A DNA stretch of 64,000 bases, taken from assembly GCA_963691705.1 (NCBI GenBank), contig OY829542.1, forward strand, positions 19,392,579-19,456,578. Reading direction: 5' to 3'. Below, one piece after another: positions 10,540-20,830 of the stretch. The notes beneath the pieces were generated by a model. It was given only the letters and a program-made list of their open reading frames with translations, had not been told where the DNA came from and did no database searches. Position numbers and translations under genes: made by a program. How positions within the stretch are numbered: position 1 is the stretch's first letter; each line of letters opens with the position of its first letter. This DNA is from Viola odorata. Its lineage: Eukaryota; Streptophyta; Magnoliopsida; Malpighiales; Violaceae.

Positions 10540-11010
10540 ATCTGAAAAAACACAACACTTTAATTAGCTCACTTTATAAAAAAAGGCTCTTAATGAATAA
10601 CATATCGATAAAATTGAAAAAGACTAATTATATGACATTGTGTTTAATCTTTGGATTAAGACACAATTCACAGTTAATTAATCTGTCATAGTGTGAATTT
10701 TATAGCTTGATTTTGCCAAATGTTTGATCTTCCTTTGGGCTGATCAAACAAACGCGATAAATCTCTTAATAGCTATAAACTTGAAATTCATCACTACCGT
10801 GTTTATAATTTCTGTCAAATAATTGTCTTCCTTTGGGCCGACAATTATTCACATGAAATCACAAACACTACACTTGAAAATTCTAATTGGAAAATTTTCC
10901 ATAGCAGAGGTCACTTTTGTGACTATACTATTTTAATTAACCAATCAGAATAGTCAAGCAAAGCTTAAAAAAGCTCCCTTATTGTTATTCCAATTTTCTT
11001 TAAAATTTAA
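10540..11010 (-). other. Copia leader, proximal part
   Basis: AT-rich untranslated leader between gag and the hairpin repeats. It contains two short near-copies of TTCCTTTGGGC near 10730 and 10830. No coding sequence is seen. Confidence 0.6.
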
Positions 11011-11284
11011 TTATTTTGAACCCTTATAAACATCTAAACTTTATGATGTTTAATTATTCAAAATAATAAAATTTACTTTATTATTTTGAAACCTAATAAA
11101 CATCTTGTCTTTATGTTGTTTAATTTTCCAAAATTATTAAATAACTTTAAATTAATTATTTTGAAACCCAATAAACATCTAGACTTTATGATGTTTAATA
11201 TTCAAAATAATTAAATAGCTTTAAATTAATTATTTTGAAATTTAACAAACATCTGGACTTTATGATGTTTAACATTCAAAATAA
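11011..11284 (-). repeat. Four tandem hairpin units in the copia leader
   Basis: Units begin at about 11011, 11081, 11157 and 11230, with a period of 70-76 bp. Each has nested inverted arms, TTATTTTGAA with TTCAAAATAA and AAACATC with GATGTTT, around a short CTAGACTTTAT-like loop. Unit 2 is the most diverged. The leader RNA could fold into four similar stem-loops. Confidence 0.85.
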
Positions 11285-11344
11285 TTAAATAAATTTAAAT
11301 TAATTAATCACACGATTAATTAATTATGCGTCTTTTTTTTTTTT

Positions 11345-11640
11345 TTGTGGAAAAAATGGGCCAAAATGGCCCTAAAACCTAAAATGGGCCATGCCCATGC
11401 GCTGGCCCATGCCACAGCGGGCCAAGGCCAGCCTTCCCATGCGCTGGGCAGCGCCTCACAGCGCTGGCCCATGCCTCTTCATGCGCTGGGCCTGAACAGG
11501 CCCATGCGCTGCCAGCCAAAAGGCTGGCGTTTCCCTCATGCGCTGGGCCTTTGCCCAGCGCTGCCAGCCCAAGGGGCTGGCCTTTTCCTCGTCCGCATGA
11601 CAGCCAACGCTGTCATGCAACCCTAGTGCCTATGCACTAG
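11345..11640 (-). repeat. GC-rich degenerate repeat block in the copia leader
   Basis: Many overlapping variants of CATGCGCTGGGC, GGCCCATGC and CAGCGC occur here. It stands out sharply against the AT-rich surroundings. The open frame running through it has no protein character. It is probably a structured RNA or simple-repeat expansion in the leader. Confidence 0.75.
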
Positions 11641-11868
11641 GTACAGCAGCAAGTTGCTGCCGCCGCACAGCACCAGTAAATAATTTCCAATTGCCATGTT
11701 CCAATTTCAGCATTGAAAATTAAATAAATTCTCATACAGATTAATTCCATTTACCCAAAATAAATTCCAGGTATAATAATCCAGCAACAAAAATATATTA
11801 CCTTTAATAAATCCTCAATCATGCATCGTAACAAATAATTAATCATGCATAAAATCGAATTTGTTTAG

Positions 11869-11880
11869 GCTCCGCTACCA
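11869..11880 (-). other. Primer binding site of the copia element
   Basis: TGGTAGCGGAGC on the minus strand, two bases from the LTR end, identical to the gypsy element's site. Initiator-Met tRNA type. Confidence 0.85.
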
Positions 11881-11882
11881 AT

Positions 11883-12391
11883 TGTTAGATTCGAATAGAA
11901 TCTAGGTTGTTCCCTAACCTTATGAACAATCCCAAGAACCAAAACAAATCGATTATAGAATGATTAATATACATAAACAGCGGAAGCGTACCTGTATTAG
12001 CCAATGCCATGGAATTGGAAAGGGACTTTTGGTCTTCTGGAGGATGAAATTCTCTCAGGCAAATAGAAACCAAAGCTCTTGCACAGAACCCTTATTTCTG
12101 TTTTCTGTATTCTTTATTTTTCTGTATCTTTCTGTTTCCTTGATGAAGAGCCTTTAAATACAATAGAGAAATTCCTCCAGGGACCAATTCCCAAATAACC
12201 AAAATATTAATTACTAATCGGTCCATTAACAATTAGTAATTAATCCGGGAATCTGCACAAACATTAATTTTGCCCCTCGCACTTCTTGATTAGATAATTC
12301 AGACCATAAACTTTATTAGATCACTCGATTGGTCTAAATTCAATTAACGGTAACAGATACTAATGTACACGTTATTGTCCAAAATCCAACA
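11883..12391 (-). repeat. 5' LTR of the copia element (509 bp)
   Basis: The plus strand starts TGTTAGATTC next to the PBS and ends CCAACA; on the minus strand this gives TGTTGGATTTTGG...TAACA, the typical copia ends. Candidate target duplication after it is ttgtc. The right border was placed on this terminal motif, because the partner LTR is outside the window. Confidence 0.8.
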
Positions 12392-12503
12392 TTGTCCATA
12401 TCTTTCAATAATTGGCTAATTGAGGTTCCTGTCTTTACAACTCAAGTTTATTAAAAAATCAATTAAACGTAAAAAAGAACCATATTTTTCAATCTTAGCA
12501 ACG

Positions 12504-15361
12504 ATGGTTCCAAGTCCAGCAAAAGATTGTGAAGTTTCTGGTGTGGACCCTTCCCTTTTCATATTTTATTTGTCAAATTTTATATTCTACTAATGGTACA
12601 TTCTAATTAATTATTTTGATCGTAATAGGTACGAATGGTGACCATGTAACTAAATCCAACATTGACTTAACTCAAGTCGATAACATTCCGGAAGTTGGCA
12701 TGATGTTTTCAGATGAAGAAACAACATATAAATTCTACAATGCATATCCCAAAATGATGGGGTTTAATGTGCGAAAAGGTATGTATGGTAGATTAGCAGA
12801 TGGTACGGTAAGACAAAGGATTTTTTTATGCTCTAAGCAAGGACAACGCAGACTAAAGGATTCAACTTTTGTGCCAAAGATTAACTGATTGGAAACAAGA
12901 ACCAATTGCTTGGCTCAAATTACATTTACGGTTGAGAATGGTGCATGGATCATTTCAAAATTTGCTCGTGAGCACAACCATGAACTTGTTCTACCCCAAC
13001 AACAGGATATGTTGACATCTCACCGAAACATTAGTGCAGCCCAAGCTAATGTCAGCAATGAAATGGATGGTGCAGGTATTAAACTAACTCATATATTTAG
13101 GTTTTTAAAAGAACAAGCTGGTGGTGTAGAAAATGTTGGATTTTTAAGAAAGGACTGTGAAAATTATTTGCATAATAAGAGAGAAGATTTTTGAACTTGG
13201 TGATGCACAAAATGTCTTGGATCATTTTAGAAGTATGAAATCTGATGATCCTTCTTTTTTCTATGCAGTGGATTTAGATGATGAAAATCGTTTAAAAAGT
13301 TTTTTTTTTAGTGATGGGAGATCAAAAGTAGATTATAGTTACTTTGGTGATGTTGTCATTTTTGACACAACATATCGTACAAATAAGTATGATATGATTT
13401 GTGCTCCATTTATAGGAGTCAATCATCATAAACAAAATATCCTTCTTGGTTGTGCATTTTTGCTATATGAAATAGTTGGTTCGTTTATTTGGTTATTCAA
13501 AATATTTTTAAAAGCCATGGGTGGAAAACAACCTCAGTCTATTTTCATATATCAATGCGCTGCAATGGCTAATGCAATCAATCAAGTGTTTCCAGAGACA
13601 CAACACAGACTTTGCTTGTGGCATATTGGACAGAATGCCCTAAAACATCTTTCTTATTACCTGAGGATTCCCTTATTCAAAAAATTATTCAGTAAGTGTC
13701 TTTATAACTGTCAAACAGAGAGAGAGTTTCAAGAGGTGTGGCAACAAATACAAGAGAAGTTTGATATGTCCGAGAATACGTGGCTCAAAACTTTGTACAA
13801 TTTGAGGCAAAAGTGGTGCCCAACTTTTAGTAAGAATTACTTTTCAGCTGGCATACTATCAACACAACGAAGCGAGTGTATGAACAGTGTATTTCGCAAG
13901 GTGATAAGTAAGACAACAACTTTGACTCAATTTGTTCTTCGTTATGAGAAAGTGTGTGAGCGTATGCGCCATTCTGAACTTTTGAATGATTTCAAGTGTA
14001 ATCAAGGTATGATTCCGGATGTTGAAAAAATTGGAGGTATGGTCCGACAAGCTGCCAATGAATACACCCATGTTGTTTTCCAATGGTTTAATGAAGAATT
14101 GTAAGAATCTCTTTTCGTGGCAACTGAAGATGGTGGAAGTGATGGAAATGGTCATACTTATAGGTTGATAAAAGATGGTGATGATAAGGTGTACGTTGTC
14201 GAGTTTCAAGTTTCTGATTTTTCAATAGACTGTAACTGCAAAAAGTTTGAGTCGGTTGGGATTTTGTGTCTTCATGCATTGAAAGTGTTAAATGCTCGAA
14301 ATATTTTTCATATACCTCCTCAATACATAATGAAGAGATGGACAAAGAGTGCAAAATCGAGCGTAACAAAGGCTGATCAAGGTAAAACCTGTACTGAAAG
14401 TGGTAAAAGCTCAATTAGTTTGCGGATGAATCAAATTATGCCGAAATCTATTATCTTAGCAACAAAAGGTTCTCTGATAGATGAAAGCACATCAATGGCT
14501 GAAGATATTTTAGAGCATGGACTAAAAAAGATTGAAAATTTTCTCAAGACAGAGCAAGTGCAAATTAATGTTGCCGATAAAGAAATAGAAAGTGAGATGG
14601 AAGATGACATGGTCACTAAGGGTGGATCAGACCGCATTTCAGATCCTCTTCGAAGGAAAAAGAAAGGGCAAAAAAATATCAGATACAAGAGCATGCTTGA
14701 GAAGAACATAAAAAAGAAGGGGAAAACACGAATTGGAACTACCAAATTTAAAGGTTAGTGTAGTAAATATTGTTTCTTTATTTCATTCAAGATTCTATCA
14801 ACCGTAACTTTATTTTTTTTATTATTACAGGAAAGAAATCGACCGATGGGGATAGTTCTAGACATGATGTTTCAAATCATGAAACAAACTTTAATTGCTT
14901 GGATGATGTTTCTGTCTTTACAACTCAGGTTATAATAAATTATTATAGAAAACTATTGAGTTATTTTTATTTAAGTACTTCGGTGAATTTTCCTTTCTTT
15001 TGGTGTAACTTCTCTTTTCATCTCAGATACAAGATAGGAATACTTCAACTATAACAGCTAGAAGCAACTATTTCATGCCATCATCTCATGTCAGTCAGGT
15101 ATCTCTTGAAGTGTATGTATGTAAATTAACTTTTTAAGAGTATTTATATATTAAACTAACATAAGTATACTTCAGCAGATGCCTATATGGCCATATAGTT
15201 CTTCAAATACATCATATGCCAATTTTGAGCAGCCGAATGGTATGAGTTATCAGAGATTGCTTTTGAGCCAGATATGCTTCTAACTTTTGTTGTTATCTTT
15301 TTATATCTTATATTCATGACTGTGATTCAAGTTAACAAAAGTTCATTTTAATGCAGGCTGA
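12504..15361 (+). pseudogene. FAR1/FHY3-like (MULE-derived) gene with disabling mutations
   Basis: Proposed exons are 12504-12540, 12629-14755, 14831-14928, 15027-15098, 15179-15239 and 15357-15361, all with GT/AG ends and compatible phase. Domains in order: FAR1 DNA-binding zinc finger (EVGMMFSDEETTYKFYNAY...CLAQITF...FAREHNHEL), MULE transposase-like domain (VVIFDTTYRTNKYD, RLCLWHIGQNA, NYFSAGILSTQRSE) and a SWIM finger (CNCKKFESVGILCLH). Damage seen: TGA at 12886-12888, a frameshift near 13190 in GEDF/FELGDAQ, and TAA at 14102-14104. The intact introns show it is not a retrocopy. FAR1 proteins are plant transcription factors derived from transposases. This copy could be a domesticated paralogue or a decayed Far1-type element. 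The exon 1 call is tentative. Confidence 0.85.
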
Positions 15362-15716
15362 ACAAAGAACTGATGTGCAAGTTATTGACGCACACGAGTC
15401 CAGCATGAACAAGTGATGCAAATTTTCTGTTTTCTTTCTGTATTTCCTGATGAGGGAACTTTTAGATGTGTCTTTAGTTTTGGTGAGCTAGAAATAATTA
15501 GATGATTGGAAATATTGCAGCATGTATATCGGCTTTAATCAATAAGACAAAGTGAATGAATAAATCTAGTTCGGTTTTATTTCTACTTGGAATCATTCTC
15601 TGCCAACAATAATTGCAGGTTTTATCTACTACAAATGTTACAATTTTTGAGAAAAAATCCTAAAAGTACAATGATAAGTACAATAAGCACCTCACCGGAG
15701 TTCATCTTAATATTTA

Positions 15717-15926
15717 AATTTCAGCAAAGTATTGGCCAAGAGCAGTTTGAAGATTCAGAAGTTCAACATTCTTTGAATCTATTACGTTCATACAATTTGC
15801 AAGTTTCTTATTCAAATCTTCAACAATATCCTTGTACTTTTGGAGCTCATTGTAGCCACTCATTCTGACTTGCTCCTAGCTTGCAATTGCCTGGTTAAAA
15901 GCTTTCTCCAAATGTGCTATCTGAGC
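15717..15926 (-). pseudogene. Golgin-candidate (GRIP/GC3-GC4 type) gene fragment
   Basis: The minus strand encodes about 70 residues of a coiled coil, with NELQKYKDIVEDLNKKL and LLNLQTALGQYFAEI. These match the conserved coiled coil of plant golgin candidates as I know them. It has an in-frame TAG about 17 codons in, and homology stops abruptly after FAEI. It lies antisense just behind the FAR1-like gene. A captured or translocated fragment is likely; the assignment is from memory of the family. Confidence 0.6.
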
Positions 15927-15948
15927 TCATTGTAGCCACTCATTCTGA
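15843..15948. repeat. 26-bp direct repeat inside the golgin fragment
   Basis: The 26 bases starting GAGCTCATTGTAGCC at 15843 recur at 15923-15948, 80 bp away. The second copy forms the edge of the golgin homology, so it may mark the duplication or joint that made the fragment. Confidence 0.8.
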
Positions 15949-16933
15949 ACCAGGACTGAGCATCTATTATGATTAGTAAGATGCACAAAGTTTCAGCCCA
16001 TTGTTCTTCACCTGAGGCATCATCATAATGAGTACTTGACAGAATCACTTCAAACACCAAACATTTTTCAGTTCTAAAACTCATACACTGTGGTTATATA
16101 GTATTTATGAATGATACCTTCAAAACAGAGGTTCTACTCTAAGAAATGTTCTCCAATTCATTCAAATATTTCCATTTCCACCCGGATAACAGAACACATT
16201 TCAATTTCTCTAAGTGCTTCAAATTAGTTCATAGAGTGCACATCTTTGTTTGATCCAGTTAGATGTAAGCTTAATAACACTATTATTATTCATTTGGTTC
16301 CTATTTTAAAACAAGTATTGATTATTGGTCCATTACAAGGAATTTGGACAAATGGTTATTAAAACATTCATTTTTACAGGACAACATTCATTTCAAATTA
16401 TTAAAACAGATAAAGGACACAACTTTCTGGTTCAATAAACTAATTCAGTCACAACCCAAAAGCTAAAATTCCACAAATATGCACATGAACAAGGCGATTG
16501 GCTCACGTGTAAGCGGAGGACCCAAGGAGGGGGTTTTCTTTCATGGTTTGAAACGAGAATCTGCCGAGGAACCTAGCAATGGTAGAACTTGCAGCCATTT
16601 ATGCACTTGGAATTTGTTTTTCAAAAAAAGCTCAATCAAGTTTTAAATAATATGCAAAGCTCGAAAACGGAGTAAAGCAATAATAGAGGGAGTTGAAGCT
16701 TTGAACCCGGTAATAACTTGAGCGAGGAGGAAATGAGGAGTAAAAACCCTGATTAGATTGAATTGAATCTTACTACTAACCCACTCGAAAGTTGAAGGTA
16801 GGCGAGAAAAGAAAAGAAATGAAGGAGAGTACAAATTAACAATAAAAAGAACTATGGTGAAATCATATACTTACCCAGAAGGAAACAGAGAGCTTATGCC
16901 AGGGCTTCCGATTGCAGAACCCGATTGCAAAGA
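15949..16933. other. Intergenic, no gene seen
   Basis: AT-rich non-coding sequence between the golgin fragment and the hAT-like element. Only short open frames without protein character are present. Confidence 0.5.
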
Positions 16934-16941
16934 GTACGAAC

Positions 16942-18465
16942 CATAGTTATCATAACCAGACCGGACAGCGAACCGGAAATGAAAATTTGGTGGTTCAATC
17001 AGGTTGAACCGGGTTCGACCGGATTGTAGATGCTGGTCCGTTTTAAACCGTTCACACATTTAACCGTTTAATTTTAAATAATTGAACCGGATTAAACCGG
17101 ATTAAACCGGCTAGTTTTTACTGTAGCATTTTATAATATATCAAAATTCAAACACACTTAAATATAATTAAACCAACTAATACAACTAATACATGAAAGT
17201 AAAAAATAAATACTGATAATTTGTAAATTGCAAAGATATATTTGTAATTTGTAAATGACTAAAGAGGAGTGCACTTTCCTTGGTGTAATGGTTAATTAAT
17301 CAGCTTGGATTGGACTGGACGACAACAACATAATATTAGGGCATTTAGGCTTCACGGGTGGTTTAAAATACTCATCTCCATCTATCTTTTTTTCCTTTTC
17401 TTTTCTAATAATTAATTTAATAAAATACTCACATTCGCATTTTCATTTTCCACTTACTATACGCACAAAAACAGATTTTGGGCTTTTGTGAAACTTCTTG
17501 TCCTTTCTCTCCTAATATTTGATCTCAAAAATCCTCAAACAGCTCCTTCTCATTCTATTTGCCCCTCTGTTAATCATCAACCATTGTTAGCATTACTTTG
17601 TGACCGAAAGATTGAATCTTTGATTGGATTCTTGATCTTCACGTGGATCAAGTAACAGTCCAAAAAATGCAAGCTCCGGATTTTGACCTGGAGTGAATGA
17701 GTAAAGGGGAGGAAGAGGTATGGGATTAGAATCTGCAGGTGGGTTCACTCCATTTTCGTCAATTATTGAAGCCCAGTTGCAGAAAACTCTAATTGGGTGA
17801 TCGAAGAAGTAGTAAAGCTCGTTGATTTTTCTTTTTTTGTTTTATGGGAGTGAGAGCAATGGAAGAATTTGTGGTAGGATTTTGATTGTGGATCTAAATC
17901 CACAAAACGGCTCCATGTTTTCAAAATTTAATTCCTGGTTACCGTTACGAAGTAATGATGGCTTATTCTATACATTTGTCTTTTGATTACTAATACCACA
18001 TCTAAAGAAAATGATTATTGGCGTGGAGAATTAGTATAAAACTAGGCTTAGCTGATTGGTTAAAGCATCTTTGCGTGTGGGCTTATGGGCTTAAAAAAGA
18101 AGACGCGAAGAGAACATAGGAAATTAAGTGAAGAAGAAGAAAAATGACGCCGTTTTGGGCTTGTGGGCCCGGTCAAAACGGTGTCGTTTTCCTTTGCCTC
18201 TGATATGGGCCTGTGGGCCTAGTTAAAATGGCATCGTTTTGGGCCCGTGGGCCTTGTCAAAATGGCGTCGTTTTGACATGTCATTGAACCAGCTAGTTTG
18301 GCAGAAAACCCTCCGGTTCGTCGGTTCGTTAAAAACCGGCCGGGTTGGCCGTCTGAATCCGGGTCACATGTAAATCCGGTCCAATAACTGAATCGGACCG
18401 GAAATGTGAAAAAGCCCGGTTGAACCGGCCGGATCAGCCGGTCCGGTCCAGTTTTGATAACTATG
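16942..18465. mobile_element. Non-autonomous hAT-like element, 1.5 kb, 8-bp target duplication
   Basis: Ends are inverted repeats: CATAGTTATCATAACC at the left and its near complement at 18450-18465. CCGG-rich subterminal repeats (GAACCGG, GGATTAAACCGG) follow on both sides. Flanks are GTACGAAC (16934-16941) and GTACAAAC (18466-18473), 7 of 8 identical, fitting the 8-bp duplication of hAT transposons. No transposase is encoded. Near the right end three copies of a GGGCCTGTGGGCC plus AAAACGGCGTCGTTTT unit occur (18141-18275). Confidence 0.75.
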
Positions 18466-18473
18466 GTACAAAC

Positions 18474-19117
18474 TAAGAATAAATGCGAGGGTTTCCAGAA
18501 CCTGAAACCTTTTTTTTTATAAAAAAAAATCAATTAAGTTAACGGTGTTAATTAGATCTATTTCTATTAAGTATGAAGTGTATCACTTATCTACATGTCG
18601 GATTTTAAATGCGAGTGCTACTGAGTAGTGGGTACATCAGTTTTACTCAAAAATTTGCCAATTATGTGGTGTGCATAATCTAGTGATTTCATGTACCGGT
18701 ACTAGCAATTGTTACGTTTTACTGCATGCTCAACTTTGGTCAAGATCTATAATCGGTCTCTAATGAGCACTTTTTTTCTTATCCGATAATAATAGTAGTT
18801 TTTTTTGTGAAGACGATCTGATTTTCGAACATCATATTGAATGCTGACTATTTCGAATTCGAGCTGGGTAGGACCCCGATAATAATAGTGTTTTAGTGTT
18901 TTATCTAGTTTTTTTTTCTTCTTTTAAATGAATACCACAAGTGTACATATATTATTTTTCAATATTTATTAAAAATATTGGTATTATTTGTGGTTTTCCA
19001 GTAAGCTAGTATATCAAGAAATAAAAATCAAAATCACAGAGAAGTTAATAATAGACAAGCTTGAGTCTTGACCGTTGAAGACATCAAATTTGTCATTATT
19101 AGTAGCAACAGCCATCC
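18474..19117. other. Intergenic, no gene seen
   Basis: AT-rich sequence between the hAT-like element and the snoRNA promoter. No conserved coding or RNA feature is recognised. Confidence 0.5.
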
Positions 19118-19340
19118 ATTAGCCCATTAATAGTTAGTAAAAACTAAAAAGCAAGCCCACATTATACTAGATTTGGCCCATTTAGTTTAAGAAACTCTGA
19201 GCCGCCACGTCGCATGAGGACTTACGCAGCTATCGTATGCGCTAGGTATACTTGATTTTTCCTCCAAAACCGTCATCCCTCGTCAACTGCCCTTTATAAA
19301 ACGATGAGCTGCGTTCTCCCCTTCACTTATTAAACCCTAG
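19118..19340 (+). promoter_or_regulatory. snoRNA host promoter: Site II, TATA box, telo-box
   Basis: Site II-like motifs occur as AGCCCAT at 19121, AAGCCCAC near 19153 and TTGGCCCA at 19173. A TATA box (TTATAAAAC, about 19294) and a telo-box AAACCCTA (19332-19339) follow. Site II plus telo-box is the known promoter signature of plant snoRNA and ribosomal-protein genes, and the snoRNAs lie 330-850 bp downstream on the same strand. Confidence 0.75.
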
Positions 19341-19661
19341 TTACCAATCGCTGTTCCCGTCTTCGATATTGGTTTTCCTTTCTTTTCTCTGCAATTTATA
19401 AAGCAAAATTTTAGTTTTTCTAATAATTGCTTCTCTTTTTTACTGGGCATATGACGAATATTTCGAAATGGTGAAATGCCCGGTCTTTTGATTTGGGTGT
19501 ATGATTATCATTCTTGTATAGGAAGATCTGATGCCTTTATTCATCTATTCAAATTCTACTCTTTTAGGGTTTTTTTTTTTTAAAAAAAATTTGATTTTTA
19601 GGTTTATTTTGTGGTTTTATTCTTATTTTATATGAGGTTTTTGAATTATTTTTTTTACTCG

Positions 19662-19759
19662 GAAAGCCGATGATGATAACACATGGTTGACTGAAGTGCA
19701 AGTTCTTATATTTGCAAACTTGATAGATAAATCATGAACTAGGACGGTCTGAGGCTTTC
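19662..19759 (+). ncRNA. C/D box snoRNA predicted to guide 18S rRNA methylation at two nearby sites
   Basis: A perfect 7-bp terminal stem (GAAAGCC with GGCTTTC) encloses a C box ATGATGA (19670-19676), D' box CTGA (19691-19694), a C'-like TGATAGA and a D box CTGA (19749-19752). The guide before D (ACTAGGACGGT) pairs with the plant 18S stretch ACCGUCCUAGU; the base five before the box is the U after ACCG. The guide before D' (ATGGTTGA) pairs with UCAACCAU, a few bases further along the same 18S segment. Box positions and stem are seen; the rRNA sequence is from memory, and the targets are inferred from the D+5 rule. Confidence 0.85.
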
Positions 19760-19861
19760 AATTGTATTTTATGCTCTTCTGTTCTTGTTTTTATGAAATT
19801 TTAATTATGTTATAATTAATTTCTTTCTACGATTTAAATTTGAAATAAAGTTGTTTTGAAT

Positions 19862-19965
19862 TTCTGCAATGTGCTGTGAGTGATGAAAAATCATTTCAAT
19901 TACAGTTATCCCTGTCTGATAATCTGTGCTGATTAAAATGTAATCTGACACAAAGCATTGCAGAA
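19862..19965 (+). ncRNA. C/D box snoRNA, snR38/snoR38 type, guiding 25S rRNA at the peptidyl-transferase centre
   Basis: An external 10-bp stem (TTCTGCAATG with CATTGCAGAA) encloses C box GTGATGA (19880-19886), D' box CTGA (19916-19919) and D box CTGA (19945-19948). The D' guide ACAGTTATCCCTGT pairs with ACAGGGAUAACUGU of the large-subunit rRNA. The D+5 base is the middle G of GGG, which corresponds to E. coli G2446 and yeast G2815, the known target of yeast snR38. The plant relatives are called snoR38. It shares the upstream promoter with the 19662 snoRNA. Confidence 0.88.
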
Positions 19966-20089
19966 TTAACTTTCATGGTATTTTCTTTTTGCAAGGAAAA
20001 TATGTTTTTGATAGTTTAATGATTATTAATTTTACTGGTTTTGTACTTGAAATTGAATTATTTAAACTGGATACATTGATGAAATTGTT

Positions 20090-20180
20090 CTTTGAAGTGA
20101 ATGATGTAATTTATATATATCACAGTTATCCCTGACTGATGCATCTGTGCTGATTAAATGTGATCTGTCAAAACACTGTA
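20090..20180 (+). pseudogene. Degenerate second copy of the snoR38-type snoRNA
   Basis: The guide core CAGTTATCCCTG and D' CTGA (20136-20139) are kept, as is the following TCTGTGCTGATTAAA. The C box has become ATGATGT and the D box CTGT (20165-20168), each off consensus by one base. No strong terminal stem is seen. It is either a dying tandem duplicate or a weakly expressed variant. Confidence 0.7.
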
Positions 20181-20830
20181 AATTTTCTTAAAATTAGTAA
20201 ATTACATCTCATTGTTTCCAAAGAAGAAAACATCCATCTGGATTGTTCAACTTTTGTTTTGAAGTTGTTATGTCTAATTGTCTATACTTACTGAGACTTT
20301 AATCTCATTCAATGTCAGGACCAGAAGATATCAGTTTTGGTGGCTTAAGAAGATGAGTTTCATTAAAACTTGAAAAGAATGGACAACCTTTATATATTTG
20401 ATGGGTCTTAAAAATCAGACCAACTTAATTACACAACTTTTGAAAAAGGTAATGACAAACAACAACCAAGAACTACATATATAAAAGTGAGACATCAGTG
20501 CTTGAATATAAATATTTACAACATTTGACAGAAACCGAGCTAATCTAAAATTTACTTCTATTAGATAAAAGTTTTGCTACAAGACCAAGTTTAGGAAATG
20601 TGTTTTACAATTAACTACAGTTACCAGACTTGAATTACAACGACATTTTAACCATCAAACCATGACAATGAGCACAAATTTTGCAATCTGGTTATCAACT
20701 ATCATGGTTGTAGTTCCCCCACCCAACAACTTCAATTGCTTGCTGCTACTTACATCATTATTTCCCGACAGTAGTGAAAGAAACACTTAGGTTAAATACA
20801 CAGTTCCACCTTCACTCCGTCGTTTCTCCT
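20181..20830. other. snoRNA host 3' part and BPC 3' UTR (convergent)
   Basis: No coding gene is seen. A plausible host acceptor site (AATGTCAG before GACCAG) occurs near 20317, so the snoRNA transcript may end in a spliced exon here. The region between 20400 and 20830 is the likely 3' UTR of the BPC gene on the other strand. Confidence 0.45.

Larger units (their letters stand above)
7735..12391 (-). mobile_element. Ty1/copia element, interrupted by the gypsy insertion
   Basis: On the minus strand the order is LTR (11883-12391), PBS (11869-11880), a long leader with structured repeats (10540-11868), gag-protease-integrase (8644-10539) and the start of RT (7735-7915). The remaining RT, RNase H and 3' LTR lie beyond the left edge, displaced by the gypsy element. 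Integrase before RT makes it copia. One frameshift and two stops show it is older than its passenger. Confidence 0.92.

Noticed and set aside
11345..11626. 93-codon frame in the GC-rich copia leader
   Set aside because: It is a translation of the CATGCGCTGGGC repeat, with no protein-like composition.
17281..17310. tRNA-like TGGTGTAATGGTTAA
   Set aside because: Only an A-box-like string; no B box, no acceptor stem and no clover leaf could be built.
19445..19486. Hairpin GGGCAT...ATGCCC with ATGACGA, possible further snoRNA
   Set aside because: No D box and no guide matching rRNA; kept only as a hairpin in the host transcript.
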